The notes below the pieces were generated by a model. The model worked only from the letters and a program-made list of their open reading frames with translations, was not told the DNA's origin and did not search any database. Below, piece after piece: positions 32,912-40,950 of a stretch of 64,000 nucleotides of DNA. Made by a program: the position numbers and the translations under genes. Within the stretch, counting starts at the first letter, position 1; each line of letters begins with the position of its first letter. This DNA comes from Altererythrobacter sp. CAU 1644 (lineage in GTDB: Bacteria > Pseudomonadota > Alphaproteobacteria > Sphingomonadales > Sphingomonadaceae): NCBI RefSeq assembly GCF_029623755.1, contig NZ_CP121106.1:186001-250000 (forward strand), in the 5' to 3' direction.

Positions 32912-33663
32912 GCGGGTTCAGCTTCGACCTTTCCGGACGCAAGGCGCTGGTCACCGGCGCATCATCCGGCCTTGGTGCGCGTTTCGGACGCATCCTTGCA
33001 AACTCGGGGGCGCAGGTCGCACTGGGTGCGCGGCGCGCCGACCGGCTGCAGGCCCTCGCTGGCGAGATAGGTGAACAGGCACGGGCGGTTCAAATGGATG
33101 TCGCGAGCGAAGCAGATATCATCGCGGGCTATGATGCTGCGGAGGCGGCGTTCGGAACGGTGGACACCGTCGTTGCCAATGCGGGCGTCGATGGCGCGGG
33201 TATGATCGCCGACATGCCCGAAGACGAGATCGAGCGGACGCTCGCCATCAATCTCAAGGGCGCGATCCTGACCGCGCGCGAAGGCGCCAGGCGCATGATG
33301 GCAGCAGGGGTGGAGAGAGGGCGCATCGTCCTCATCGCCTCGATCACCGCTTTCGAACCCTCCCCGGGGCTCGTCGCCTATTCGGCGAGCAAGGCCGGCG
33401 TGAAACAGGCCGCGCGCAGCATGGCGCGTGAATGGGCGAGAGCGGGCATCTGCGTGAACACGATCTCGCCCGGTTATATCCGCACCGCGATCAACGACGC
33501 CTGGTTCGATACCGATCTCGGCAAGAAACAGGTCGCGCGCTTTCCCAAGCGGCGACTGATGGGCGAGGAAGGGCTTGATGCGGCGCTCTTGTTCCTGTGT
33601 TCCGATGCCGCCGAGTTCGTCACCGGGAGCGACTTCGTGATGGATGACGGGCAGACCTTGTGA
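32908..33663 (+). CDS. Short-chain dehydrogenase/reductase (classical SDR)
   Basis: This 251-residue SDR has the loop TGASSGLGARFG, an Arg-rich turn (GARRADR) that favours NADP, ANAGVDGAG, and YSASK as Tyr-X3-Lys. The GTG start at 32908 overlaps the Rieske stop as GTGA, and the gene's own stop overlaps the next GTG in the same way. This three-gene coupling strongly implies consecutive steps on one compound: Rieske oxidation followed by alcohol-ketone conversion. Confidence 0.92.
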   Translation: MSGFSFDLSGRKALVTGASSGLGARFGRILANSGAQVALGARRADRLQALAGEIGEQARAVQMDVASEADIIAGYDAAEAAFGTVDTVVANAGVDGAGMIADMPEDEIERTLAINLKGAILTAREGARRMMAAGVERGRIVLIASITAFEPSPGLVAYSASKAGVKQAARSMAREWARAGICVNTISPGYIRTAINDAWFDTDLGKKQVARFPKRRLMGEEGLDAALLFLCSDAAEFVTGSDFVMDDGQTL

Positions 33664-34466
33664 CGGGCCGGCCCATTTCGATGGCGGCGGGGATCATGCC
33701 CGAAGCGACCCCGACCCAATTGGTCGAAGCGGCGGCAGCGGCACAATTCGACTTCGGCGGAATGTGGGTCGAGCGGGAAAGTTGGACACCCGCGACCACG
33801 CGCGCGATCCGCCAGCAACTGAGCGACGCCGGGGTGCAATTGCTCGATGTCGAGGTGGCCTGGATCATGCCCGGCCCGTCCGATCCGTGGCTCGAGCAAC
33901 TGGTCGACATTGCCGCCGAGCTCGGCGCGCGAAACCTGCTTTGCGTCTCGAGCGATCCGGATGCTGCCGCGACCACCGCCAAGCTGCAGCGAATGGTCGA
34001 TCGCTCGGCCGGGACCGATGTGCGGATCAATCTTGAATTCGGGCTGTTTACCGAGGTCAAGTCGATCCATGCCGCACGCGCCATTCTCGAGCAGCTCGAC
34101 GGCGCTAACAAGGGTCTGCTTTGCGACACGCTGCATTGGGCACGCTCGGGCGGAACGGCGGAAGATATCGCCAACTTGCCGCGCGAGTGGCTCGGCTATG
34201 CCCAGCCCTGCGATGCGCCGGCCAAAGGACCCGATCCTTCCGATATGGACGCGATCGTCGACGACGCGATCAACAAACGCGTGGCGATGGGAGCGGGCGG
34301 GCTGGATCTTGCCAGCTTTATCGCCGCGCTTCCGTCTGCCTTGCCATTGGCGGTGGAGGAGCGATCACAAGTCTTGCGCGAACGCTTCCCCGATCTCAAC
34401 GAGAGAGCCCGCGAAGTGGCGCGCACCAGCCGCGCCTGGCTCGCCGGCCACTCCGCGCAGGACTGA
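33660..34466 (+). CDS. Xylose-isomerase-like TIM-barrel protein
   Basis: This 268-residue protein has the sugar-phosphate isomerase/epimerase TIM-barrel pattern: ISMAAGIMPEATPTQLVEAA, LLDVEVAWIMPGP, NLEFGLFTEVKS, LLCDTLHWARSGG and LGYAQPCDAPA. Candidate metal ligands are the Glu in NLEFG, the Asp in CDTLHW and its following His. Members isomerise sugars but also include dehydratases and other enzymes. The GTG start overlaps the SDR stop as GTGA. Isomerisation or dehydration of a ketone made by the upstream pair is possible but unproven. Confidence 0.87.
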   Translation: MTGRPISMAAGIMPEATPTQLVEAAAAAQFDFGGMWVERESWTPATTRAIRQQLSDAGVQLLDVEVAWIMPGPSDPWLEQLVDIAAELGARNLLCVSSDPDAAATTAKLQRMVDRSAGTDVRINLEFGLFTEVKSIHAARAILEQLDGANKGLLCDTLHWARSGGTAEDIANLPREWLGYAQPCDAPAKGPDPSDMDAIVDDAINKRVAMGAGGLDLASFIAALPSALPLAVEERSQVLRERFPDLNERAREVARTSRAWLAGHSAQD

Positions 34467-35384
34467 CTAGAGCCCCGCCGACCAGTCTTTTGACTTCGCC
34501 CAGTCGAGATGCGAGGTGTGCTGCATGCCGAGCAAGTCGCGCGCGTTCTGCGGATCGACCACAAGCGGCGATTCCGGCTGGGCGTTATACCATGAGTAGA
34601 ACTTGGCCATGCCGTCATAGATGCTGAGCGGCTGGACCTCGCGCGAGCCGGTGACGAGCTCGCTCATCCGCGCCGCGAATTCCTCGGGCTTGAGGCTCTG
34701 GAAGCGCACCGGCCTGCCGATGGCCTCCGACAGATTGGCGGCAACTTGATCGCCCAGCAGCGTTTCGGGGCCGCCCAGCGGGACATGCTGCCCATCCGCC
34801 GCATCGGTCTGGAGCGCCCGCCGCATCGCTTGCGCCACGTCCTCCAGGCACACCCAATTGATCTTAAGATCGGGCTTGGCGGGATAGGCGAAGATGCCTT
34901 CGCGCATGATCAGCGGCCGCGTCCAGATGCGGTACTGGTTGTCCATAAACACGGTCGGTTCGATGAAAACGCAGGGGATGCCGGTTTCCTCCAGCGCACG
35001 CTCGATATCGCGCCTGCCGTCATGCGCCGACAGGTCGAGGTCGTGATCCGCGACGAAGCAGGCAGTGTTGAAGACGATCTTCTTGAGCCCCGCGCGCTTG
35101 GCACCTTCGGCAATCTGCCTGCCGAAATTCGCCGCCTTGGCGCGGTCGAATTCGAACGGCAGGTGGAATGCGGCGGCATCCTGCCCGGCGAACGCCTGTG
35201 CCATCGCCTCGGCATCGGTAATGTCGGCAAAGACGGTCGGCACCTCGGGAAAGGGCGTGTCCTTCATCGCGTCGTCGCGGCGTACCCCGGCGGTCACGGC
35301 GTAGCCTTCGCGCAGCAGCTCCGCCACCAGCGGCTGGCCCTGGTCGGCGGGTGCGCCGAGTACGCAGACTTTCTCGATTGCCAT
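34467..35384 (-). CDS. NmrA-like NAD(P)-binding protein
   Basis: This 305-residue protein has a Rossmann start with a changed loop, GAPADQG, in place of the GxxGxxG of its paralogue at 3188. It shares the family layout (VFNTACFVADHDLD, PTVFMDNQYRIWTRP). The Gly-poor loop weakens the case for tight NAD(P) binding, so a regulatory or binding role is possible. AAAAGG precedes the ATG. It is the last gene of the minus-strand operon SDR, E1-alpha, E1-beta, lipoyl, SnoaL-like, NmrA, and is convergent with the TIM-barrel gene. Confidence 0.85.
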   Translation of the reverse strand: MAIEKVCVLGAPADQGQPLVAELLREGYAVTAGVRRDDAMKDTPFPEVPTVFADITDAEAMAQAFAGQDAAAFHLPFEFDRAKAANFGRQIAEGAKRAGLKKIVFNTACFVADHDLDLSAHDGRRDIERALEETGIPCVFIEPTVFMDNQYRIWTRPLIMREGIFAYPAKPDLKINWVCLEDVAQAMRRALQTDAADGQHVPLGGPETLLGDQVAANLSEAIGRPVRFQSLKPEEFAARMSELVTGSREVQPLSIYDGMAKFYSWYNAQPESPLVVDPQNARDLLGMQHTSHLDWAKSKDWSAGL

Positions 35385-35389
35385 GATTG

Positions 35390-35776
35390 TTATGCCTTTT
35401 CAGCCACTTCGGCGGCGTCAAAATAATGGATCCGCAAGTCCTTGAGCAGGCCGTCCTCGAACGATCCCGCTTCGCATACGGTCTGCTGGAAGGTCTCGCC
35501 GCCACCCTTGGGCGTCATCGTGAGCGTCAGAACCACGACCGCCCAGCTATCGCCGCCGGTAATGTCGTGAATGTCCACCTTGGCCTCGGCCCAGGTGCCA
35601 TACATGGCCGCGGCGCAGCGCTGCAGCGCATCCTTCCCGCGCCATTCGCCGCCGAACGGCAGGACCTCGGCTTCGTGGAGCACGAATTCGGGATGGAGCA
35701 GGCTCTCGACCTTGTCCCAGTCGCGAGCGCCGGCAGCCGCATAGACGGCCGACAGCAACTCGCGCGGAGTACTCAT
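35390..35776 (-). CDS. SnoaL-like (NTF2-fold) protein
   Basis: This 128-residue protein has the SnoaL pattern ELLSAVYAAAGARDWDKVES, then LLHPEFVLHEAEVLPFGGEW and a C-terminal DLRIHYFDAAEV. It is a single cone-shaped domain with no signal. It lies 10 bases after the lipoyl gene and 5 bases before the NmrA-like gene in one operon. The pocket contains several His and Glu residues that could support proton transfer. The reaction is unknown. Confidence 0.86.
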   Translation of the reverse strand: MSTPRELLSAVYAAAGARDWDKVESLLHPEFVLHEAEVLPFGGEWRGKDALQRCAAAMYGTWAEAKVDIHDITGGDSWAVVVLTLTMTPKGGGETFQQTVCEAGSFEDGLLKDLRIHYFDAAEVAEKA

Positions 35777-35786
35777 GCGGTGGGTC

Positions 35787-36017
35787 TCATTCGATCGTGC
35801 CGATCAGGTCGCCGACCTTGTATTTGACGCCCTCTTCGCCGGTCGGACGGATCGTGCCCGAAGCCTGCGCCTCGATCTCGACCGTCGTCTTGTCGGTCTC
35901 GGCGGTATAGATGATGTCGCCCTTGCTGACCTGCTCGCCGTCGCCGAACATCCATTCGGACAGGGTCACTTCGGTCGCGCTCATCCCAAGCTTGGGAATG
36001 CGGATTTCCTCGGCCAA
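35787..36017 (-). CDS. Free-standing lipoyl-domain protein
   Basis: This 76-residue protein is one complete lipoyl domain: IRIPKLGMSATEVTLSEW, then the lipoylation site ETDKTTVE with Lys43, and GTIRPTGEEGVKYKVGD. It has no peripheral-subunit-binding or acyltransferase domain, so it is a carrier only. The start is TTG at 36017, with AAAGGA 8 bases upstream. It lies directly after the E1-beta gene. In classical 2-oxoacid dehydrogenases this domain is fused to E2, so a separate carrier would have to pass its acyl or aldehyde group to an enzyme encoded elsewhere. Confidence 0.88.
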   Translation of the reverse strand: MAEEIRIPKLGMSATEVTLSEWMFGDGEQVSKGDIIYTAETDKTTVEIEAQASGTIRPTGEEGVKYKVGDLIGTIE

Positions 36018-36020
36018 GGC

Positions 36021-37007
36021 TCAGTCCTTTCCTACCGAGGCTTTGATCTGTTCGACGATTTCCGCCTTGGTCGGAATCCAGGCCTGTTCGAGATGCGACG
36101 CGAAGGGCACGGCCGAGAACGTCCCGCCGATCCGGCGAACCGGACCCTTCAGATCGCCCCAGCATTTCTCTTGGATATTGGCGGCGATTTCGGCGCCCGT
36201 GCCGAAGGGGCGGACCGCTTCGTGCAGGGTCAGCGCGCGGCCGGTCTTGCGGACCGAGCTCAGCACGGTTTCCTCGTCATAGGGCGCGATGGTGCGCAGG
36301 TCGACGACCTCGACCGAAACGCCTTCCTTCTCCATTTCGCCTGCCACCTCGAGCGCATCGAGCACGGTGCGGCCATAGGTAATGATCGAGAGGTCGCTGC
36401 CTTCCTTGGCGATCGCCGCCTTGCCCAGTGGCACGCGGTAGCCCGGGCCCGGGTCTTCGGAGGTCAGGCCGTAGCAGAGGATATTCTCGATGAAGATCAC
36501 CGGATCGTTGGCATCGATGCTGGCGCGCATCAGCCCGCGCGCATCGGCAGCGTTGGACGGCGTCACCACATGCAGGCCTGCGACATGCGCGAACCACGCC
36601 TCGAGCATGTCCGAGTGCTGGCCGCCGAAGCCGACGCCCACGCCGGTGGTGGTGCGGATCACGATCGGGCACGGCGTTTGACCGCCGCTCATGAAGCGCA
36701 GCTTGGCCGCGTGGTTGACGATCTGGTCCATGCACACGCCGACGAAGTTCATCAGCATGATCTCGGCAATCGGGCGTTGACCGGCGAGCGCCGCGCCCAC
36801 CGCCGCGCCGATGATCGCGGTCTCCGAAATCGGCGTCGCGCGGATGCGCTTCTCGCCATATTTCTCGGTCAGGCCGGAGGTGATCTTGAACACCCCGCCG
36901 CCCTGCTTGGCGGCGACATCTTCGCCGAGGCAGAACACGCCGTCATCTTCGGCCATGGCCTCGTCGATCGCGAGGTTGAGCGCCTGGGTCATGGTAATTT
37001 CGGCCAT
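36021..37007 (-). CDS. 2-oxoacid dehydrogenase E1 component, beta subunit
   Basis: This 328-residue transketolase-type protein has MTQALNLAIDEAMAEDDGVF and LGEDVAAKQGGGVFKIT at the start. RATPISETAIIGAAVGAALAG, the usual E1-beta cofactor stretch with its catalytic Glu, and ALTLHEAVRPFGTGAEIAA follow. It pairs with the alpha subunit encoded one base upstream to bind thiamine diphosphate and decarboxylate a 2-oxoacid. AGGTGA lies before the start. The layout fits branched-chain or acetoin-type E1 enzymes. The substrate is not readable. Confidence 0.94.
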   Translation of the reverse strand: MAEITMTQALNLAIDEAMAEDDGVFCLGEDVAAKQGGGVFKITSGLTEKYGEKRIRATPISETAIIGAAVGAALAGQRPIAEIMLMNFVGVCMDQIVNHAAKLRFMSGGQTPCPIVIRTTTGVGVGFGGQHSDMLEAWFAHVAGLHVVTPSNAADARGLMRASIDANDPVIFIENILCYGLTSEDPGPGYRVPLGKAAIAKEGSDLSIITYGRTVLDALEVAGEMEKEGVSVEVVDLRTIAPYDEETVLSSVRKTGRALTLHEAVRPFGTGAEIAANIQEKCWGDLKGPVRRIGGTFSAVPFASHLEQAWIPTKAEIVEQIKASVGKD

Positions 37008-37008
37008 G

Positions 37009-37977
37009 TCAGTTCACCTCCTCGAGCACGTCTTTGTAGATTTCGTCGGTATCGGGCAGCGGCGCGTCGAGCGCGTGCTGCACCGCGGCATCGATCTCGG
37101 CGTCGATATCGGCCACGATCTTGTCGAGCTCCTCTTCGGTAAACTGATGTTCGAGCATGACCTTGCGCAGCTTGGGCAGCGGATCCTCGCGCTTCATTTC
37201 CTCGATATGCTCGGGCGGCATGTAGGAGAAGTCGGAGCCGAAGAAATGGCCCATCATGCGGTAGCACATGGCCTCGACCAGCGTCGGACCTTCACCGGCG
37301 CGCGCGCGATCGACCGCTTCCTTTACCGCAGGGTACACCTGGTGCACATCATTGCCATCGACGGTTACGCCACGCATACCGTAGCCTACCGCTCTATCGC
37401 TCATCCGCTTGGTATCGGTATGGTCGGCATAGGCGGTATGCTCGCCGTAACGGTTGTTCTGGCACAGGAAAACGACCGGCAGCTTGTAGAGCTGCGCCAT
37501 GTTCATCGCCTCGTGAAACCCGCCGATATTGGCCGCGCCATCGCCAAAACTGACGAGCGTCACGCGCCCGTCGCCATTGTTCTGGCTGGCCATGGCAAGA
37601 CCGTTGGCGATCGGCAGGCCAGAGCCAACGACACCGGTCGTCACCATGATCCCGGTCTCGGGATCGGTGATGTGCATGGTGCCGCCCTTGCCCTTGCAGG
37701 TGCCGGTCGCCTTGCCGAGGCATTCGCCCCACCATTTCTCGATCGGGATACCCTTGGCGGTCTGTTCGCCCTGCCCGCGATAGGTGCAGACGACGTAATC
37801 GTCCTTCTCCAGCGCGGCCATCGCAGCAGCAGAAACCAGCTCTTGCCCGCGCACGCAGTAATACATCACCGCGACCTTGCCCTGCATCAGCAGCTGGCGG
37901 AACTTTTCGTCGGTGCGGTTCACCTTCATCGTGCGGGTGTAGATATCGAGCAGCTTGTCGCGATCAATTTCAGCCAT
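37009..37977 (-). CDS. 2-oxoacid (acetoin-type) dehydrogenase E1 component, alpha subunit
   Basis: This 322-residue protein has the thiamine diphosphate motif GDGAANIGGFHEAMNM ending at LCQNN, and the KGKGGTMHI loop. The conserved His-Gly-His loop of most E1-alpha subunits reads YRGQGEQ at residues 66-72, so both His are replaced. With the beta subunit it should decarboxylate a 2-oxoacid or cleave a ketol such as acetoin. The downstream lipoyl domain is the acceptor. No E2 or E3 gene is nearby. Reading starts at ATG 37977, 29 bases after the SDR gene. Confidence 0.94.
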   Translation of the reverse strand: MAEIDRDKLLDIYTRTMKVNRTDEKFRQLLMQGKVAVMYYCVRGQELVSAAAMAALEKDDYVVCTYRGQGEQTAKGIPIEKWWGECLGKATGTCKGKGGTMHITDPETGIMVTTGVVGSGLPIANGLAMASQNNGDGRVTLVSFGDGAANIGGFHEAMNMAQLYKLPVVFLCQNNRYGEHTAYADHTDTKRMSDRAVGYGMRGVTVDGNDVHQVYPAVKEAVDRARAGEGPTLVEAMCYRMMGHFFGSDFSYMPPEHIEEMKREDPLPKLRKVMLEHQFTEEELDKIVADIDAEIDAAVQHALDAPLPDTDEIYKDVLEEVN

Positions 37978-38006
37978 GTGCCGGAGTCTCTTTCCTGTTG
38001 TGCTGC

Positions 38007-38771
38007 TTAGAACTGGACGCGCTGCGTAAAGCCGCCGTCGATGACCACGTTCGACCCGGTCATGTAAGGTACCGCCGGGCTGGCGACGAAGACGATCGCC
38101 TTGGCGACTTCCTGGTCGTTGCCGAACCGCCCCATCGGCATCTTGGCGAGTACGCCATTGAACAGTTCAGGCATCGCGCCTTCGATCACTTCCCAATTGC
38201 CGCCGGGATAGTAGATCGCGCCGGGGCTGACGCAGTTGACGCGGATGCCCTGCGGCGCGAGCGCCTGCGAAAGCTGCGAGCCATAGGTGATCAGCGCCGC
38301 CTTGAGCGCGTTGAAGGCCTGCGGAGCGATGAAGGTCTCGAGCGCGGCGGTCGAACTCATGAACACGATAGAGCCGCTCGACGACTCCGCCAGATGCGGT
38401 GTCAGCGCCTCGACGCCATGCACGGCGCCCATAATGTCCATGTCGAGACCGTTCTGCCAGTCGCCGGTGCCGCCGGTGCCAGATGAGGACGCGGTGTGAA
38501 TGAAGATGTCGCAACCGCCCAGCTCGCCCGCCGCCTTTTCGAGCCATGCCTTGTAGGCATCGCCACCTGCGGCCATGTCGAAAACCTCGGCGAAGACCTT
38601 ACCCGGCCCAGCCTCGTCGATCGCCTTCTTGGCGGCCTCGATCTTGTCTTCCTTCCGGCTGAAGAAGGCTACGTCCGCGCCTTCGGCGGCAAACAGCTTG
38701 AGCGAAGCGAGGCCCAGTCCGTGCGCACCGCCGTTCATGATGACTTTCTTGCCTGCTAATCCGAGATCCAT
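38007..38771 (-). CDS. SDR-family protein with Tyr-to-Phe change at the active site
   Basis: This 254-residue protein is a classical SDR in layout (GGAHGLGLAS loop, IHTASSSGTG, GSNVVIDGGFTQ end) with Ser140 in SSTAALETF. The Tyr-X3-Lys position reads FNALK, with Phe153 in place of Tyr and Lys157 kept. This should impair normal hydride-transfer chemistry, so it may use another residue or work in binding or hydration. GAGAAGG lies upstream of the ATG at 38771; an in-frame ATG at 38804 has no site. It heads the operon with the E1 and lipoyl genes. Confidence 0.9.
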   Translation of the reverse strand: MDLGLAGKKVIMNGGAHGLGLASLKLFAAEGADVAFFSRKEDKIEAAKKAIDEAGPGKVFAEVFDMAAGGDAYKAWLEKAAGELGGCDIFIHTASSSGTGGTGDWQNGLDMDIMGAVHGVEALTPHLAESSSGSIVFMSSTAALETFIAPQAFNALKAALITYGSQLSQALAPQGIRVNCVSPGAIYYPGGNWEVIEGAMPELFNGVLAKMPMGRFGNDQEVAKAIVFVASPAVPYMTGSNVVIDGGFTQRVQF

Positions 38772-38965
38772 GGCTGCCTTCTCCCAAGTCGATGATGTAG
38801 CCACCGGTCTAGCCGAGGCGCTCCCCGGCGCTAATCGTCAAAAATGGGAGCGACCGGCGATCAGCAGCCCAAGCTCGCGGCCATCGTGCACGGCGATCTC
38901 AACCAGTCCGCCCGTATCGAAACGATTGGGGGCGCCCGGCAATTTCATATGGCTAAAACAGGCGA

Positions 38966-39685
38966 CTAGGCGTTGTACAGCGCCAGAAGTTCGACATAGT
39001 ACGGGATGCCGCGCCGTTCCTCGATCACGGCACATCGCGCATCCGGGACAGCACTCACCCCTCTCTTCAAGCGCCCATCCTCGAAATGGAGGCCCACACC
39101 GTCGTCCAGCGCATAGGCGGGAAAGCGCGCGCCCCCGCTTGAAAGGAAGGATGAGAGCGCCTGCCGGCGTTCCTGGCGGGCATTGTGGTGGACGCAGATC
39201 GTCCCGGGGATCAGCCCGATCCCTTCCCACGGCATGATCGCGGTTCTTATGCTGTCCGTCAGGCACCACTCGAACATCATCGAAGCGCCCGCGCTGGCCC
39301 CGACGATTACCGTTCTTGCTTCATAGGCATCCTTCAGCGCAGGCACTGCTCCCCATTCACGAAATATCGCCAGCAGGTTCCGGGTGGAGCCTCCATCGAT
39401 GAAGATTATGTCCGCACCGCTGAAGAAGCTGCCCGGATTACCGTCCTGAAGCTCGAAGAAACTCAGGACTTCCGGACGGAATTTAGCCCGTTCGGCGAGA
39501 TTGAAGAACGCATTGATCCTTTGCGGCTGGTCACCTTTTGCAGCACCAACATAGCGGACGATAGGGTTAGGCTGCGCCGAACTGTCGAGGATGTAGTCAA
39601 GCAGGTGGGTCGGCCGCCACGACGGGACGAATAGCGATGCAGAGTCGCTCAATGCGATAAACTGGCGTGATCGAGCCTCGGCCAT
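38966..39685 (-). CDS. Peptidase S51-family protein (dipeptidase E / cyanophycinase-like)
   Basis: This 239-residue protein has the S51 fold: RYVGAAKGDQPQRINAFF, then ADIIFIDGGSTRNLLAIFREW, and the nucleophile elbow GASAGASMMFEW with a Ser. The motif NARQERRQALSSF follows. S51 enzymes cleave Asp-X dipeptides or cyanophycin from the end. It lies 27 bases after the DUF819 gene on the same strand and is likely the last gene of the peptide-uptake run TonB receptor, S9 peptidase, DUF819. A final dipeptide cleavage step would suit that place. It has no signal peptide and is probably cytoplasmic. Confidence 0.87.
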   Translation of the reverse strand: MAEARSRQFIALSDSASLFVPSWRPTHLLDYILDSSAQPNPIVRYVGAAKGDQPQRINAFFNLAERAKFRPEVLSFFELQDGNPGSFFSGADIIFIDGGSTRNLLAIFREWGAVPALKDAYEARTVIVGASAGASMMFEWCLTDSIRTAIMPWEGIGLIPGTICVHHNARQERRQALSSFLSSGGARFPAYALDDGVGLHFEDGRLKRGVSAVPDARCAVIEERRGIPYYVELLALYNA

Positions 39686-39711
39686 CCTATCCCGTCCTCA
39701 TCGAGAATTCG

Positions 39712-40950
39712 CTATCCCACGACCATCCGCATCAGTTCCGCGCACAGGATCGCGCCATAGGTTCCCAGCGCGTAGCCCAGCACGGCGAGAAGTACCGCAA
39801 CCGGCGCGAGAGCCGGATGGAATGCGGCGGCGAGGACTGGTGCCGAGGCCGCCCCGCCCACATTCGCCTTGCTCCCAATCGCAACGAAGAAGAACGGCGC
39901 GCGGATGAGTTTGGCCACCATGATCAGCAGCAAGGCGTGGATCGTCATCCAGACGAAACCGAGCAGGAACAGCAGGGGTTGGTCCGCAATCTGCAGGACG
40001 TCCATCTTCGCCCCGATGATTGTCACCAGCAGGAAGATGAAGACGGTCCCGATCTTGGATGCCCCCGCCCCTTCGAGACCGCGCGCCCGCGTGAAGCTCA
40101 GCGACAGCCCGACCGTGGTCGAAGTCACGGCGATCCAGAAGAAGTCATTAGCCAGGATGGTGTCGCCCATCCCTTCAATCTGGGCGAATGCAGCCCCGGC
40201 GATCGAAGCCACGAGGTGCGAAAGGCCAACCCCTCCCAATGCCACGGCGAGCAGCGCCATGAGATCGGGCACGGTCGTCGGCCGTTCGATCCTGGCGCTG
40301 TAGTCGGCGATAGTGTCGCGCAACCGGTCGATGGCGGTCGTGTCGGCTTTGAGCCAGCGATCGATCGGTGCCGGATTGCCCGCACCATACAGCAAGATAG
40401 CCATCCAGACGTTGGCTACGATGATGTCGACCGCCACCATCGCGGCGTATCGTTCGGGATTGTAACCGTAGATCTCGAGCATGGCGGTCTGGTTCGCACC
40501 GCCGCCGATCCAGCTTCCCGCCAGTGTTGAGAGCCCGCGCCAGGTCGCGTCCGCACCCTCGCCCCCGACCGTCGCCGGATCGATCGTCCCGATCATCAGG
40601 ACCGCGAGCGGCCCGCCAATGATGATCCCGACCGTAGCGGTAAGGAACATGATCAGCGCCTTTGGCCCGAGACCGAGGATCGCCTTGAGATCGATGCTGA
40701 GGGTCAACAGGATCAATGCGGCGGGAAGGAAGTAGTCCTTGGCCACATCCCACAACTGCGACTCTTTCGATGAGATCACCCCGGCGGTGTTGAGCAGCGA
40801 CGGGAGGAGGTAGCACAGCAGGATAATGGGGACGAAAGTGAAAAACCGATCCCATCTGCCGCCCAAGCTGCGCAGATAGAACAATCCTCCCAGGATCAGG
40901 GCGAATAGCCCCAGTACGATAGCGTCATTGGTAATCAGCGGTTCGTTCAT
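39712..40950 (-). CDS. DUF819-family integral membrane protein
   Basis: This 412-residue protein has about ten membrane segments with a two-part layout, including VPIILLCYLLPSLLNT, AVLMIGTIDPATVG and LSTLAGSWIGGGANQTAMLE. The last is the conserved GSWIGGGANQ-type loop of DUF819. The family is uncharacterised but looks like a transporter. Its ATG overlaps the S9 peptidase stop (ATGA), so the two are coupled. Together with the downstream S51 peptidase, uptake or export of a peptide or amino acid across the inner membrane is inferred. Confidence 0.88.
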   Translation of the reverse strand: MNEPLITNDAIVLGLFALILGGLFYLRSLGGRWDRFFTFVPIILLCYLLPSLLNTAGVISSKESQLWDVAKDYFLPAALILLTLSIDLKAILGLGPKALIMFLTATVGIIIGGPLAVLMIGTIDPATVGGEGADATWRGLSTLAGSWIGGGANQTAMLEIYGYNPERYAAMVAVDIIVANVWMAILLYGAGNPAPIDRWLKADTTAIDRLRDTIADYSARIERPTTVPDLMALLAVALGGVGLSHLVASIAGAAFAQIEGMGDTILANDFFWIAVTSTTVGLSLSFTRARGLEGAGASKIGTVFIFLLVTIIGAKMDVLQIADQPLLFLLGFVWMTIHALLLIMVAKLIRAPFFFVAIGSKANVGGAASAPVLAAAFHPALAPVAVLLAVLGYALGTYGAILCAELMRMVVG

